64,000 nt of DNA from Paragorgia papillata (GCA_035771165.1 JAWNZC010000324.1:1626501-1690500); one strand, 5' to 3'. Shown: positions 46,188 through 56,770, counted from the stretch's first letter. Notes: generated by a model from the sequence alone, not told the origin. Translations and numbers: made by a program.

Positions 46188-46646
46188 TAAATACGAGCAC
46201 ATCACACCTGTTCTTAAAAGACTTCATTGGCTGCCTATTCGATATCGTGTGGTTTTTAAGATTGCACTTATGGTCTTTAAAGCATTACATGGCAAGGCTC
46301 CTGAATATCTGGCAAGCCTCCAGGCTAAACGTGCCGGTCCTTACCATTTAAGATCACAAGAACAACAGCTGCTTTTGGTCCCCAGAACATCCTGTAAAAC
46401 CTTTGGAGACAGGGCCTTTTTTAAGGCTGGTCCTGTTGTTTGGAACAGCTTACCGCTTTTTATAAGACAATCTTCTAGTATTGACTCCTTTAAGAAACAC
46501 TTAAAGACGTATTTATTTAGAAAGGCCTATGAGTCTTAGTCTTAGTCTTTGTAACATATCTTTAATTTAGATGCTTTTTAGTAATTATTTGTAATATTTT
46601 ACATCGCGCTTTAGAATATTTATAGTTTTAGCGCGTTATAAATTAA

Positions 46647-46690
<44 letters not shown>
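46188..46690 (+). pseudogene. CR1-type retrotransposon E, 3' end
   Basis: This continues E after the Harbinger insertion: TPVLKRLHWLPIRY, FKALHGKAPEYLASLQAK, GDRAFFKAGPVVWNSLPLF and KKHLKTYLFRKAYES to the stop at 46539. This is the standard CR1/L2-type C-terminus. A short 3' UTR ends in an (ATT)n array (46650-46686), which is the 3' tail of the element. Here the frame is open. Confidence 0.88.
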
Positions 46691-47218
46691 ACAGTACAGT
46701 AATCACAATGTAAATTTTTAAGATATTTGTTTTATTTGAGGCTACATGTATCCATGTCTGTGTGAGTATGGTTATGCAATGAGCTTACTGTAAGTTAATT
46801 GTGTTCAACAACTTTTCAAAAATTCTTACACGGATAACCGATTTACCGACGGACCTATTATTTAAACACGCAGGGCAAACTGTTCAAACAAAAGGGTTTA
46901 AACATGGTATAAAAACTTTGTTCTATAAACTAAATTTAGACAACGGCTATCTAAATACTGTAAACAATAATTAAATAAAATAGTGTACCAATGGAAATAA
47001 CGAAACAGCTCACCTTTACTTCAACAGATCCTGGCGAGTTTTGGTAAAAGGCCATACAATCATTACAATGTCTAGTATCGCCGAGAAATTGATTCCTTGT
47101 TTCTTTCGAAGAACTCGTAGTCAAACAAAGGTGTCATAGACATAGCCATACTGAAGGTCCGCCATCGCATTGCGAGCTTATTTTTCGATGAATCGACAGT
47201 CGACAGCCAGTTGATAGC
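46691..47218. other. No gene identified
   Basis: AT-rich DNA beyond the tail of retrotransposon E. The short minus-strand frame at 47072-47290 runs into a dispersed repeat and is not a gene. Confidence 0.6.
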
Positions 47219-47640
47219 CAGCAAATAAACAACTGAGAAACAGTGAAATGTATGTCTTGCAAATATTAAAAAACATCGATAAAATGGCAATAAGAGCTTC
47301 GTTCAAAAGAGACAACCACTGATCTGGAGACAACTCGGTCAAACCTCGGTTTCGCAATTATTAAACATGACTGTTCTCTGACGTCCTTCACTCCTTCAGT
47401 TTAAAGTTTCCAATTATTTTTAATACACCTTGATTCGCTGACAGTCCGACTACTCTGACATCTTTGTTTGAGACAACTGCTGTGTAGTGTGCCAAGAAAT
47501 GTCGTGGAAATATTAAAAAACATCGATAAAATGGCAAGAAAAGCTTCGTTCAAGAGACAACTCGCCATGAAAGTGAAGCCTGTCGGGTCAATATCGCGAC
47601 GCTAAAAAAACAAAACAGAGCCGAAACCTAGACTCGTCTA
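47219..47640. repeat. Dispersed repeat, copies 2 and 3
   Basis: AACTGAGAAACAGTGAAATG and AAACATCGATAAAATGGCAA (47219-47350), and a second partial copy (47500-47640) with AAACATCGATAAAATGGCAA and CGCGACGCTAAAAAAACAAA, match the repeat at 1027-1215. The class is unknown. Confidence 0.65.
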
Positions 47641-47836
47641 CCTGCGGTAGCCCGAATAATAAGCCTAAAACAAAGGATGTGGACGGTGTAAGGTACGGTT
47701 CAACATAAAATCACAGCTCATTACAGGCGCTTTGAAGTTGGCGAGTTTGGATAAATATATGGACTATGGATAAATATATTCACGAGCTGTTAAGGAGACA
47801 TGACGTCAACCGCACAAATTAGGTTTGTACGCTTTA

Positions 47837-48173
47837 ACTACCATTTGCGTTCAAGCTTGAAGCATGACCTATTTCGCACGTTTGTTTACGTTTAAAATGC
47901 TACGTTTGACTAATTAACTTATCTCTTTGACCAATGAAATGCATTTGTTTTTTCACACCTGAATTTCACGTAAACAAATGCATTTCATTGGTCAAAACGA
48001 CGTAAGTTAATTAGTCAAACGTATACAATCCTGGACAAAAGTCTTTGAGACAGTATGCGAAAATCGTCAAAAGCGGGAAAAAGTCTTAACAATTTTGTCC
48101 ACGACTGTAGCTTTTCAAACGCAAACAAACGTGCGAAATAGTTCATGCTTCAAGCTTGGATGCAAATGGTAGT
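47837..48173. repeat. Foldback element, about 340 bp
   Basis: The outer arms pair ACTACCATTTGCGTTCAAGC and TTTCGCACGTTTGTTT with their inverses near 48.12-48.17 kb. An inner hairpin pairs TTGACCAATGAAATGCATTT with its inverse near 47.97 kb. It is MITE-like and no gene is present. Confidence 0.8.
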
Positions 48174-49176
<1,003 letters not shown>

Positions 49177-49184
49177 TGTGATGT

Positions 49185-49535
49185 TTGCCTGCGCCACAGA
49201 CATCCAAACCCGGTTTGTCAGTCTGCGAATTAGCGACCGAATTCTTGTACTGGTCTCCATTGAGTATCTGAATATGGGTACTAGTTCATGATTGGCTGAT
49301 TGGGTACTATTCTAAACTTCCGGCGACCGTTTTATTATGACGGCTACATATACGGCGCGGTTTAAATCTTGTCAATGGTGGAAGAAAGATGGCTATTAAT
49401 TTCAGAACTACGCATCGTTGAGGTGTTGTGTACGTATGGTGTTAGATGTTGAATGAGCTTTCGTTTGATGCATAGTTCAAGATCCTGCGTTTTGTAAAAC
49501 TTGTTAAAATGTCCAAAATGTGCGAACCACTGCTC
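49185..49535. repeat. Left terminal inverted repeat of the virus-like element
   Basis: Matches the inverse of 56803-57176, with small insertions in the right copy. Shared blocks include TTAGCGACCGAATTCTTGT, TGAGTATCTGAATATGGGTA and AAGATCCTGCGTTTTGTAAA. It contains an ATG in AAGATGG context followed by nine sense codons and TGA, a mini-frame also preserved in the right copy. It is possibly a leader exon or promoter-proximal start. Confidence 0.85.
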
Positions 49536-49634
49536 GAAATAATATTACAAATAGACAGGAAATCGACTTGTCACAAGTGTTATAGAATTTTTGTTTTCTT
49601 TTGAAATACTTAGCGCACAACATTGAGATATATA

Positions 49635-50314
49635 TCAAACAGAAGCTATTGAAAAGCGACTCGTTGCTTCTTCGTAACTCTTCATAAATTCCTGAACATG
49701 TCCAGGATTCACTTGTCGTGCCATAATAGTAATTTGTTGTTCATCCCTCGGAGACTTGAAAAGTATGCTATAGTGTGAGTTGAGGATGATGTTTCTGGTT
49801 TCCTTTCCTTGGTGAAATATATTCTGAACAATATAGATCACTGAGAGATTCCTATGATGATTTCCCTTGGTAAATAAACTGGCAATGCGCTTATCTCCTC
49901 CTGATTGATCCATAAGATCATCGAGGACAATACGGTTTCGCTTCGAAACATCAAGAAAATCTTCCGAGTCAATGTTCGTAGATATTCCATCGTTCAGTTC
50001 AATGTCCGGTACAGTTTTGATCATATCCAGGTACATGGGTGCCACTGCCCATAACACCAAATGATACGTTCAGGAGGGGGGTTGATAGTTGTTCTTGCAT
50101 TCTCCAGAAGAGTTTTTACCCATACGGTTTTACCACTCTGAGTGCACCCCGCAACAATGCACGTAAACGGATGCTGCAAGACTGTGGATCCATTGACGAG
50201 AGAACATGCCTGTCTTATTTGTTTTGTCGACGATCTATGAACTATCTTCATGTGACGGATGAGATTACTTGAATTAGCGAAAGATTTTCTACAAATTTCA
50301 CAAACGTAGGACAT
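49635..50314 (-). pseudogene. C2H2 zinc finger + packaging ATPase, left arm copy
   Basis: The minus-strand frame from 50314 has a C2H2 finger (YVCEICRKSFANSSNLIRHM KIVH), then Walker A GCTQSGKT and RIIWCYGQW. It then shifts by one base at about 50040. The second frame carries Walker B IVLDDLMDQSGG, SVIYIVQNIFHQGK and ARQVNPGHVQEFMKSYEEA. It ends early at SRFSIASV, where the third-arm copy continues into a longer C-terminus. The family pumps DNA into virions using ATP. It is inactivated by the frameshift. The pX-like fragment lies upstream at 50603-50815 in the same direction. Confidence 0.8.
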
Positions 50315-50379
50315 GTTTCAGTTACGCCTGTCAGATCAAAAATGAAGATTTTTCTATTGTCCATCCTTGTTTATAGCGA

Positions 50380-50575
50380 TTCAACACAATTGTCCAAAGA
50401 CTATGGTCATAGTCCTAAGACCATAGTCATAGTCCTAAGACTATAGTCCTTATAGTCCCAGTCCTATAGTCTCTATAGTCATAGTCCTAGTCCTAGTCCT
50501 ATAGTCTTTATAGTCATAGTCCTAAGACTATAGTCCTAATCATAGTCCTAAGACTATACTAAAGATTATTCCCCA
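50380..50575. repeat. Degenerate CTATAGTCCTAAGA repeats, left arm
   Basis: Units built from AGTCCTAAGACTATAGTC and variants fill the spacer between the ATPase and pX-like genes. Related units occupy the matching spacer in the right arm (53890-54015). The repeats contain the short palindromes ACTATAGT and CTTAGGACTAAG. Confidence 0.85.
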
Positions 50576-50602
50576 AAAGACTCTGAATACAAACTCATGT
50601 CT

Positions 50603-50815
50603 TTATTCAAGCAAAAAGCTGGCCAACTGTTCGAGTACTGGAGTGAGGAGAAAGGGCAAGAAACTCTCACCATCTTGCAGAATAACTTCCTTCCTCTCTG
50701 CTATGGGATTACTTGGGCAAGCGACAAATTTAATATGATCGTTATACGGTGCCAGATTCTTTGCAGTTTCAGCAGTAAGTGTGATTGTTTTACACCATAG
50801 TTCAATAGACATTCA
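50603..50815 (-). pseudogene. pX-like small protein, left arm copy (C-terminal part)
   Basis: The frame on minus includes CKTITLTAETAKNLAPYNDH, NPIAERKEVILQDGESFLPF and LLTPVLEQLASFLLE. The basic linker followed by G-x-x-F-L-P and a hydrophobic tail recalls adenovirus core protein X. The N-terminal half is missing: the coding sequence joins the AGACTA hexamer array at about 50815, so the gene is truncated. Confidence 0.55.
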
Positions 50816-51273
50816 GTTACGGCTAAGACTAAGACTAAGACTAAGACTAAGACTAAGACTAAGACTAAGACTAAGACTAAGACTAAGACTAAGACTAAGA
50901 CTAAGACTAAGACTAAGACTAAGACTAAGACTAAGACTAAGACTAAGACTAAGACTAAGACTAAGACTAAGACTAAGACTAAGACTAAGACTAAGACTAA
51001 GACTAAGACTAAGACTAAGACTAAGACCAAGACTATAGTCCTAAGGCTATAGTCCTAAGACTATAGTCCTAAGACTATAGTCCTAAGACTACAGTCCTAA
51101 GACTAGGGATATAGTCTTAGTCTTAGTCTTAGGATTATATTCTTAGGACTATAGTCTTAAGACTATAGTCTTAGTCTTAGGACTATAGTCTTAGGACTAT
51201 AGCCTTAGGACTATATAGTCTTAGTCTTAGGACTATAGTCTTAGCCTTAGGGCTATATTCTTAGGACTATGAC
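50816..51273. repeat. (AAGACT)n array and inverted AGTCTTAGGACTATAG repeats
   Basis: A pure (AAGACT)n hexamer tract (50822-51030) is followed by mixed units of CTAAGACTATAGTC that reverse orientation near 51115. The whole forms a palindromic repeat cluster near the centre of the virus-like element. The Val-Leu or Arg-Leu reading frames are artefacts. Confidence 0.95.
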
Positions 51274-51685
51274 TATCACTATAATTTGAGAGAATCTTGC
51301 CAGGACAACTTTTTAGAATTTAAACACAAAACTAATTATTTTGGGAGTTCGTTTTTTCCCAGAACTGTACGCACTTGGAATGGTTTGCCTTCTACTGTAA
51401 AAGAAATGAGAAAACTTGGTCTTTTTAAAACTGTTCTGCGGAGTATTTATTTATCTAGACTAAAAATTAATGACTTTTAAATTTATATTAACTTTCTACT
51501 TTATTTATTTATTCAAATTTGTACATAACTGCTATTTATATAGATTTAGTTATATTTGTAAATATTACCATGTATATAGTTAGTTACTGGTAGCTGATAT
51601 CAATTGGGGCTTTGCTCTGTTCAGCCACCTGTTACCACTATTTTGGTAATAAAGTGATTAAATAAAATAAATAAAAAATAAATAT
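51274..51685 (+). pseudogene. CR1-type retrotransposon 3' fragment
   Basis: An open segment (CQDNFLEFKHKTNYFGSSFF, PRTVRTWNGLPSTVKEM) ends at 51480 with the usual C-terminus of CR1-type RT proteins. It is followed by a 3' UTR and an AATAAAAAATAAAT-type tail. It is severely 5'-truncated and inserted in the middle of the virus-like element. Confidence 0.7.
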
Positions 51686-51865
51686 AGAAAAGGGTGTAAA
51701 GTCAACGCACGATCATTTGAAGATGTCTGCTCGTATAAGAAGGAACTGCGACTTCCTGAAGGTATTGATACAATGTAATCCACGAATGCAAAAAGCAATC
51801 ATAAAAGCTGCTGATAAAGATTTACTGGAGGCCGTAACTGAATGTCTATTGAACATATGGTGTGA

Positions 51866-53668
51866 CAACCTCGTACCCAGGGTCTTATCTCCGCCCACCG
51901 CTGCGAAAAGACCCTGATTGGGGCTGGTCACGTGTCTCCCAGAATTAATATGGGAGATGACAAACTTTTCTTGTCAGGGTCGGGTGGTTATTTTGAAAAT
52001 TTGTCGCAGTACCTAGCTTGAATGCAAGAATATTTACAATATCGAGGGAAAGCTCATTGCGCAAATTATTAAAACACTCCATGGATAACAATCTGGTATT
52101 ATTGAAGGACAATTCTGAACATCTACAAAAGTCTTCCGTCGTTCAATCCGACGACCAGCGAATTTAAGGAGATTCTATATTCTTCGAATGGATTTCTGCA
52201 GTCATCACTCATCAGCGATCTGATATTAGCAGCCTGAAGAGTTTTAAATTTTACAGTAGCGGATTTAAATTTCCTTACAATCAAGACCATGCCAAATTAT
52301 TTTGGTTGACAATCGTTTGAACCTTCATTCGAAAGAAAGTGTGGAAATTATCACACTGCATCACTTGGAACGACCAAGGTTCGCAGAATACATATACAGA
52401 TTCAACATATCGGGCTTGCAGCTGTCAACAAGGCTTTACATTCTTATTCTGTGCTTTAGAAATTCCAAGAGGTTAGTTCACTACATTTACTATTTCTTTA
52501 ATTTCCACATCGCATACAACAATTTCATGCCGTTTCGTGCAGTTGCGGGCCGGTGTATTAAAGTAGGCACTTATACTTGAACTATATTGCTGATTTTTAA
52601 ACTGAGCCAACCTTATTTAATAATATTTATCATAAAAGGAGCGACAAGCTCATGTTGTCAACTGTTCATTGCTAGCCTCAATTTCACTAAAGTTGTCTAC
52701 CTAATACCTATCAGTATCGCGTTTTACTTACTATTGTTAACATTTTACAGTATTATTATATCGCGCGCTGAACGTTGTTGCTTGTTCAATGTTATTCTTG
52801 TCACTGTATTTTACAGAATTATAGTCAAAACGTACCACTGAACCAGCGCGAATGTTATACCGTTCTATGTTTCCTAAATTATGGAAAATACTTCGTTGTA
52901 AACGTTAAATTTCGAAAGATCCAAATTATTGCATGACCACCGTTCAAACTTCAATATATTTTAATAAATATGTTTACTTCGCCGTTCAGCCAACGTATAT
53001 ATTTATATTTTCGTTCTTGAGACTCCTTAAACAACTCAGGCACATTTGTATTACCTTGATCATGTATTCTAAACGTTCATAGTTTACTGATATTGTCTTT
53101 GTTTTTCAGGCAACCGTTTTGTATAAACGCAAACAGTCAGACGCGCGTAACGAAACGCTTGAAAACATTGACAGTTGGACTGTAAAAAACAACAAAGGCA
53201 AAGCGGCGGGACACAAAGCGACTAACGAAAAATTGGCGGTGTATTCGGGTAGACTCATCGCCAAATAAAGCCCAAGCTGAAGGCGCAAATCAACCGGAGA
53301 GACTTACACGTATTTTACTATTTCAAAAAGCCAATCGAGACATAGAGGCGTTCGAGTACAGGACGGCGACTTCTGTTTCTACATACAGTTTTACAACATC
53401 GCACAAACCTGAGGAAACAGACGTAAATAAACATCGATTTGGGCATGCAGTCTGACTCTGGCTTTCTTGACAGTTATAAAACGTACACCTTGTCTTGTCA
53501 GAATAAAATAAATCACATTATAAAAACATTGTCTTTGCGTGTTCAGTTTAGCCTTTTTAAATAACCCACCCCCAGTAAGTTATATTTTTGCCCTCGAAAC
53601 ACGTGACCAGCCCCAACCAGGGTCTTTTCGCAGCGGTGGGCGGAGATAAGCCCCTGGGTACGAGGTTG
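51866..53668. mobile_element. Mutator-like non-autonomous element (1,803 bp, 9-bp duplication)
   Basis: ATGGTGTGA flanks both ends (51857-51865 and 53669-53677). The uninterrupted site can be read from the left-arm copy. The inverted ends of about 69 bp start CAACCTCGTACCCAGGGTCT, and each contains AGGGTCTT...AAGACCCT as an internal hairpin. A 9-bp duplication with long inverted ends favours Mutator-like elements, though the family is not proven. No transposase is seen. The interior includes a possible captured exon (53110-53268) and a downstream AATAAA. Confidence 0.75.
53110..53268 (+). CDS. Possible captured terminal exon inside the Mutator-like element
   Basis: A strong acceptor, TTGTTTTTCAG, precedes 52 codons ending in TAA: ATVLYKRKQSDARNETLENI, then DSWTVKNNKGKAAGHKATNE and KLAVYSGRLIAK. 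An AATAAAATAAA signal follows at about 53505. This pattern is what a host gene's last exon captured by a Pack-MULE-type element would look like. No protein family is recognised. It may be chance. Confidence 0.25.
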   Translation, partial: ATVLYKRKQSDARNETLENIDSWTVKNNKGKAAGHKATNEKLAVYSGRLIAK

Positions 53669-53889
53669 ATGGTGTGAAACAATCAAACTTACTCCTGAAA
53701 CTGCAAAGAATCTGGCATCGTATAACGATCATATCAAATTTGTCGCTAGCTCAAGTAATCCCATAGCAGAGAGGAAGGAAGTTATTCTGCAAGATGGTGA
53801 GGGTTTTTTGCCCTTTCTCCTCGCTCCAGTACTCGAACAGTTGGCCAGCTTTTTGCTGGAATAAAGAAATGAGTATGTATTCAGAGTCG

Positions 53890-54015
53890 TTTGGGGAATA
53901 ATCTTTAGTATAGTCTTAGGACTATGACTATAAAGACTATAGCACTGGGACTATAAGGACTATAGTCTTAGGACTATGACTATGGCCTTAGGACTATGAC
54001 CATAGTCTTTGGACG
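53890..54015. repeat. Degenerate CTATAGTCTTAGGA repeats, right arm
   Basis: Counterpart of the spacer repeats at 50380-50575, in inverted orientation. They lie between the pX-like and ATPase genes of the right arm. Confidence 0.8.
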
Positions 54016-54091
54016 ATTGTGTTGAATCACTATAAACAAGGATGGACAATAGAAAAATCTTCATTTTTGATCTGACAGTCTTAACTGAAAC

Positions 54092-54916
54092 ATGTCCTTT
54101 GTGGGAAATCTTTCGCTAATTCAAGTAATCTCCTCCGTCACATGAAGATGGTTCATAGATCGTCGACAAAACAAATAAGACAGGCAGGTCCTCTCATCAA
54201 TGGATCCACAGTCTTGCAGCATCCGTTTACGTGCATTGTTGCAGGGTGTACTCAGAGTGGTAAAACCGTATGGGTAAAAACTCTTATGGAGAACGCAACA
54301 ACAACTGTCAACCCCCTCTTGAACGTATCATTTGGTGTTATGGGCAGTGGCAACCCATGTACCTGGATATGATCAAAACTATACCGGGCATTGAACTGAA
54401 CGAAGGAATACCTACGAACATTGACTCGGAAGATTTTCTTGATGTTTCGAAGCGAAACCTTATTGTCCTCGATGATCTTATGGATCAATCAGGAGGAGAT
54501 AAGCGCATTGCCAGTTTATTTACCAAGGGAAGTCATCATAGGAATCTCTCAGTGATCTATATTATTCAGAATATATTTCACAAAGGAAAGGAAACCAGAA
54601 ACATCAGCCTCCGAGGGATAAACAACAAATTTATATTATGGCACGACAAGTGAATCCTGGACATGTTCAGGAATTAATGAAGAGTTACGAAGAAGCAACG
54701 AGTCGCCCCCATGGATATCTGATGCTTGATCAAAAGCCGACTACGGATGACAAACATCGTCTCAAGACTGAAGAAAATAGCTCCGTCCTGCAGCAGAAGA
54801 TAGGGAGATATATTCAAAAGAAATCGTATCAGCAACCTCCAATCATCAACGCTATGTACAATTACAGAACAGCTAATGCGAGATATTGTACAAACACCGC
54901 AGTTAACACCCGATGA
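54092..54916 (+). pseudogene. C2H2 zinc finger + packaging ATPase, right arm copy
   Basis: The start at 54092 aligns with the left copy, but a deletion removes the first cysteines of the zinc finger and shifts the frame. From 54142 the frame has AGCTQSGKTVWVKTL (Walker A). It shifts again near 54.30 kb to a frame with RIIWCYGQWQPMYLDMIK, IVLDDLMDQSGG (Walker B) and SVIYIIQNIFHKGK. A deletion after ETRNIS removes about 15 residues. The last frame has ARQVNPGHVQELMKSYEEA, then RPHGYLMLDQKPTTDDKH and a longer C-terminus than the other copies. Inactive, but it preserves the full domain order. Confidence 0.8.
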
Positions 54917-55154
54917 AAAGAACATCCTATACTCTAATCAACTCGATCGTTTTCTGACATTCCAACAACAGCTGCAGAACCAGCAGCATCAAGTTCAAAC
55001 TAATCTACAGAGCTACTAAAAGTTATACAAAATTTGACAGAGACCCACATAAGCTTAAAAAACCTGAACCCCAGCAACCTGAACACCTTCCGTTAGATTC
55101 TCCGTCTAAACTTAGCGTACCTAAACCACATTTTTTAACTCCTCCTCCAACTTG

Positions 55155-55508
55155 GGGAGCACGGGTGACGCGTGCTGTTAGCGCGCTACCTCTCACCAAA
55201 AAGTTAAGCCCGGTTAGACAGGGTTAGTACTTGAATGGGTGACCGCTTGGGAATGACCCTGTTGTCGAGCTTGGAACTCATGTGAGTAGATTTGTAGTTG
55301 ATCTCTCCTGTGCTTCGAGTTTTTTTTACCGGGTTCTCCGGTTTTCCTCTCTCCATAAAATCAACATCTAACATCTTAGCTGTGATCCGTGGTCTGAACT
55401 GTGTCGTATGGCGGCTGCCTGGAGCGCCTTTGATATGCCTCGGCACGGCCACATTGATCTGCGTCCTTCGCAATTGGATGATTTAGCCCCCCAGTCCTTT
55501 ATCCCTTA
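55155..55508 (+). mobile_element. 5S-rRNA-derived SINE, copy 2
   Basis: The 5S core here is well preserved (AAGTTAAGCCCGG, GGGTTAGTACTTGAATGGGT, GACCGCTTGGGAATGACC), corresponding to box A, intermediate element and box C. The body and the 3' end CCAGTCCTTTATCCC match copy 1 at 14371. It disrupts the third gene of the virus-like element in sense orientation. Target duplication not resolved. Confidence 0.85.
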
Positions 55509-55738
55509 ATACCCAAAGCCGAAACCTTTGCAAAATGGCTAACTGTTGATTCTGACACAGATGAAAGTGATCCTGGTGAAAACGACTCAGACAACGAAGA
55601 CTCGCAAGGAGAAGAAAGCTCACATGAAACAGAAGACTATAATAGTCAAAACGAAGACTCCTTATACATCACACTGCGCCCCAGGAACGATCCTCAAAAT
55701 CCTTATAAAGTGCCTTATAAAGTGCGAATGCTTACTTA

Positions 55739-55898
55739 GGGCGCTGTCCAATTGACAAGGTTAGACCGATCAGTCCGGCCAGAATGGACTTGCTTTTGAT
55801 TAGGACCAAATTTTCCAGACAGACCATCCCAGGTCTCAAACGAATCTTGTTCCATTTAACTGGACTGACCGGTCTAACCGTGTAAATGGAAAGCCCCC
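55739..55898. mobile_element. Harbinger-type MITE (160 bp) with TTA duplication
   Basis: TTA flanks both ends (55736-55738 and 55899-55901). The inverted ends of about 38 bp read GGGCGCTGTCCAATT and, from the right, GGGGGCTTTCCATTT, then share GGTTAGACCGnTCAGTCC. Its ends do not match those of the Harbinger at 41.2-46.2 kb, so another Harbinger family mobilised it. It is inserted near the C-terminal codons of the third virus-like gene. Confidence 0.8.
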
Positions 55899-55946
55899 TT
55901 AGATACAATAACAGAAGCCGACCTTATTAAACACGTTTTAAACTGA

Positions 55947-56479
55947 TCAGTGTAACTATTTGTATGTAACCGTAATTTATTTTATTGACATGTATAAGTT
56001 TAAAACAAAGCCCAAATAAATATTTTAAACTGGTTGCTGTGAATTCTCTCTTGTGCAAAATACACGTGCTCTTTTGGTCTCTAATCCCCTTAATTGCCCT
56101 GTCCCAACATGTCCCATTGTTTCATTCGCTAATGACCCTCTAATGATATCCTAATGACATTTCTATACATGGCTTACGAAAATATCAGTCCGAATATTTA
56201 AGTTCTAAGTGTTCGTTGCTAAGCGTTTTCTGTGTCAAAATATTCACAAACTTTTCAACGCTTGTATCGTACGTTTTTCTCATGATTCCCCACACTAATT
56301 CTACAAACTAGGCCTAAGTACACGATAACTCTCCAAAATTGTGAACACTTATTTCCCAGCAAACGTGTAAAAGACTGTGTTACCATTTAGGTTCTAACTA
56401 ATATAATATTCAAAGTCTCCATATTATTCAAATAATATTCGAGCGACGCCACAGTATTTATCCCAGGCGATTCAGTGAG
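55947..56479. other. No gene identified inside the right arm
   Basis: AT-rich sequence between the third gene and a minisatellite. No homologue of polymerase, integrase, protease or capsid genes was seen here or elsewhere in the element. Confidence 0.5.
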
Positions 56480-56770
56480 AATGCCTGAATATTAACGAGT
56501 GCCGCCTAGCGCCGTGCACCACACCGTGCATCACACCGTGCATCACACCGTGCATCACACCGTGCATCACACCGTGCGTCACACGGAATATTAATGTGAG
56601 TCCTGAATATTTAATGAGAACGCCACCTTGCGGCATCCTTGCGGCATCCTTGCGGCACCCTCTGAATACTAATGAAACGCCGCCTGAATATTTAATGCCA
56701 GAACGCCGCCTGAATATTAATGAGAACGCCACCCTGAATACTAATGAGAACGCCGCCCCTGCGCCACCCT
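56480..56770. repeat. Minisatellite-like repeats in the right arm
   Basis: Five CACCGTGCATCACAC units (56520-56585) are followed by GCGGCATCCTT and repeated CTGAATATTAATGAGAACGC C units. A minus-strand frame with MHGVMHGVMHG is a by-product. Confidence 0.85.

Larger units (their letters stand above)
51717..53864 (+). pseudogene. pX-like small protein, right arm copy (split by a transposon)
   Basis: The start is MKMSARIRRNCDFLKVL (51717, or the second Met at 51723), followed by RMQKAIIKAADKDLLEAVTE. After LLNIW the gene is interrupted at 51865 by a 1.8-kb Mutator-like element. It resumes after 53677 and ends with VILQDGEGFLPFLLAPVLEQ and LASFLLE at 53864. The layout is the same as the left-arm copy and the 20.95-kb copy. 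The small size (about 110 codons), helical N-terminus and GFLP hydrophobic tail suggest a virion core protein of the adenovirus pX type. That function is inferred. Confidence 0.6.
54876..55946 (+). pseudogene. Third virus-like element gene (helical start, Pro-rich middle, acidic tail), split by SINE and MITE
   Basis: It overlaps the end of the ATPase. The frame from about 54876 (MRDIVQTPQLTPDEKNIL, then YSNQLDRFLTFQQQLQNQQ) stops at 55019 but continues one base shifted as a proline-rich stretch (KKPEPQQPEHLPLDSPS). The 5S SINE (55155-55508) interrupts it. Beyond, ETFAKWLTVDSDTDESDPGE and a long acidic Ser/Glu/Asp run continue to the Harbinger MITE at 55739. A short terminal segment ends with TGA at 55944-55946. 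The family is not recognised. Position next to the ATPase suggests a structural or assembly protein of the same virus-like element. Confidence 0.5.

Noticed and set aside
50701..51038. Val-Leu and Arg-Leu repeat proteins
   Set aside because: These are read-throughs of the (AAGACT)n array. Only the last residues of the minus-strand frame belong to the truncated pX-like gene.
52302..52841. Two open frames inside the Mutator-like element
   Set aside because: The frames are hydrophobic and low in information, with no motif, splice context or similarity that I can recognise.
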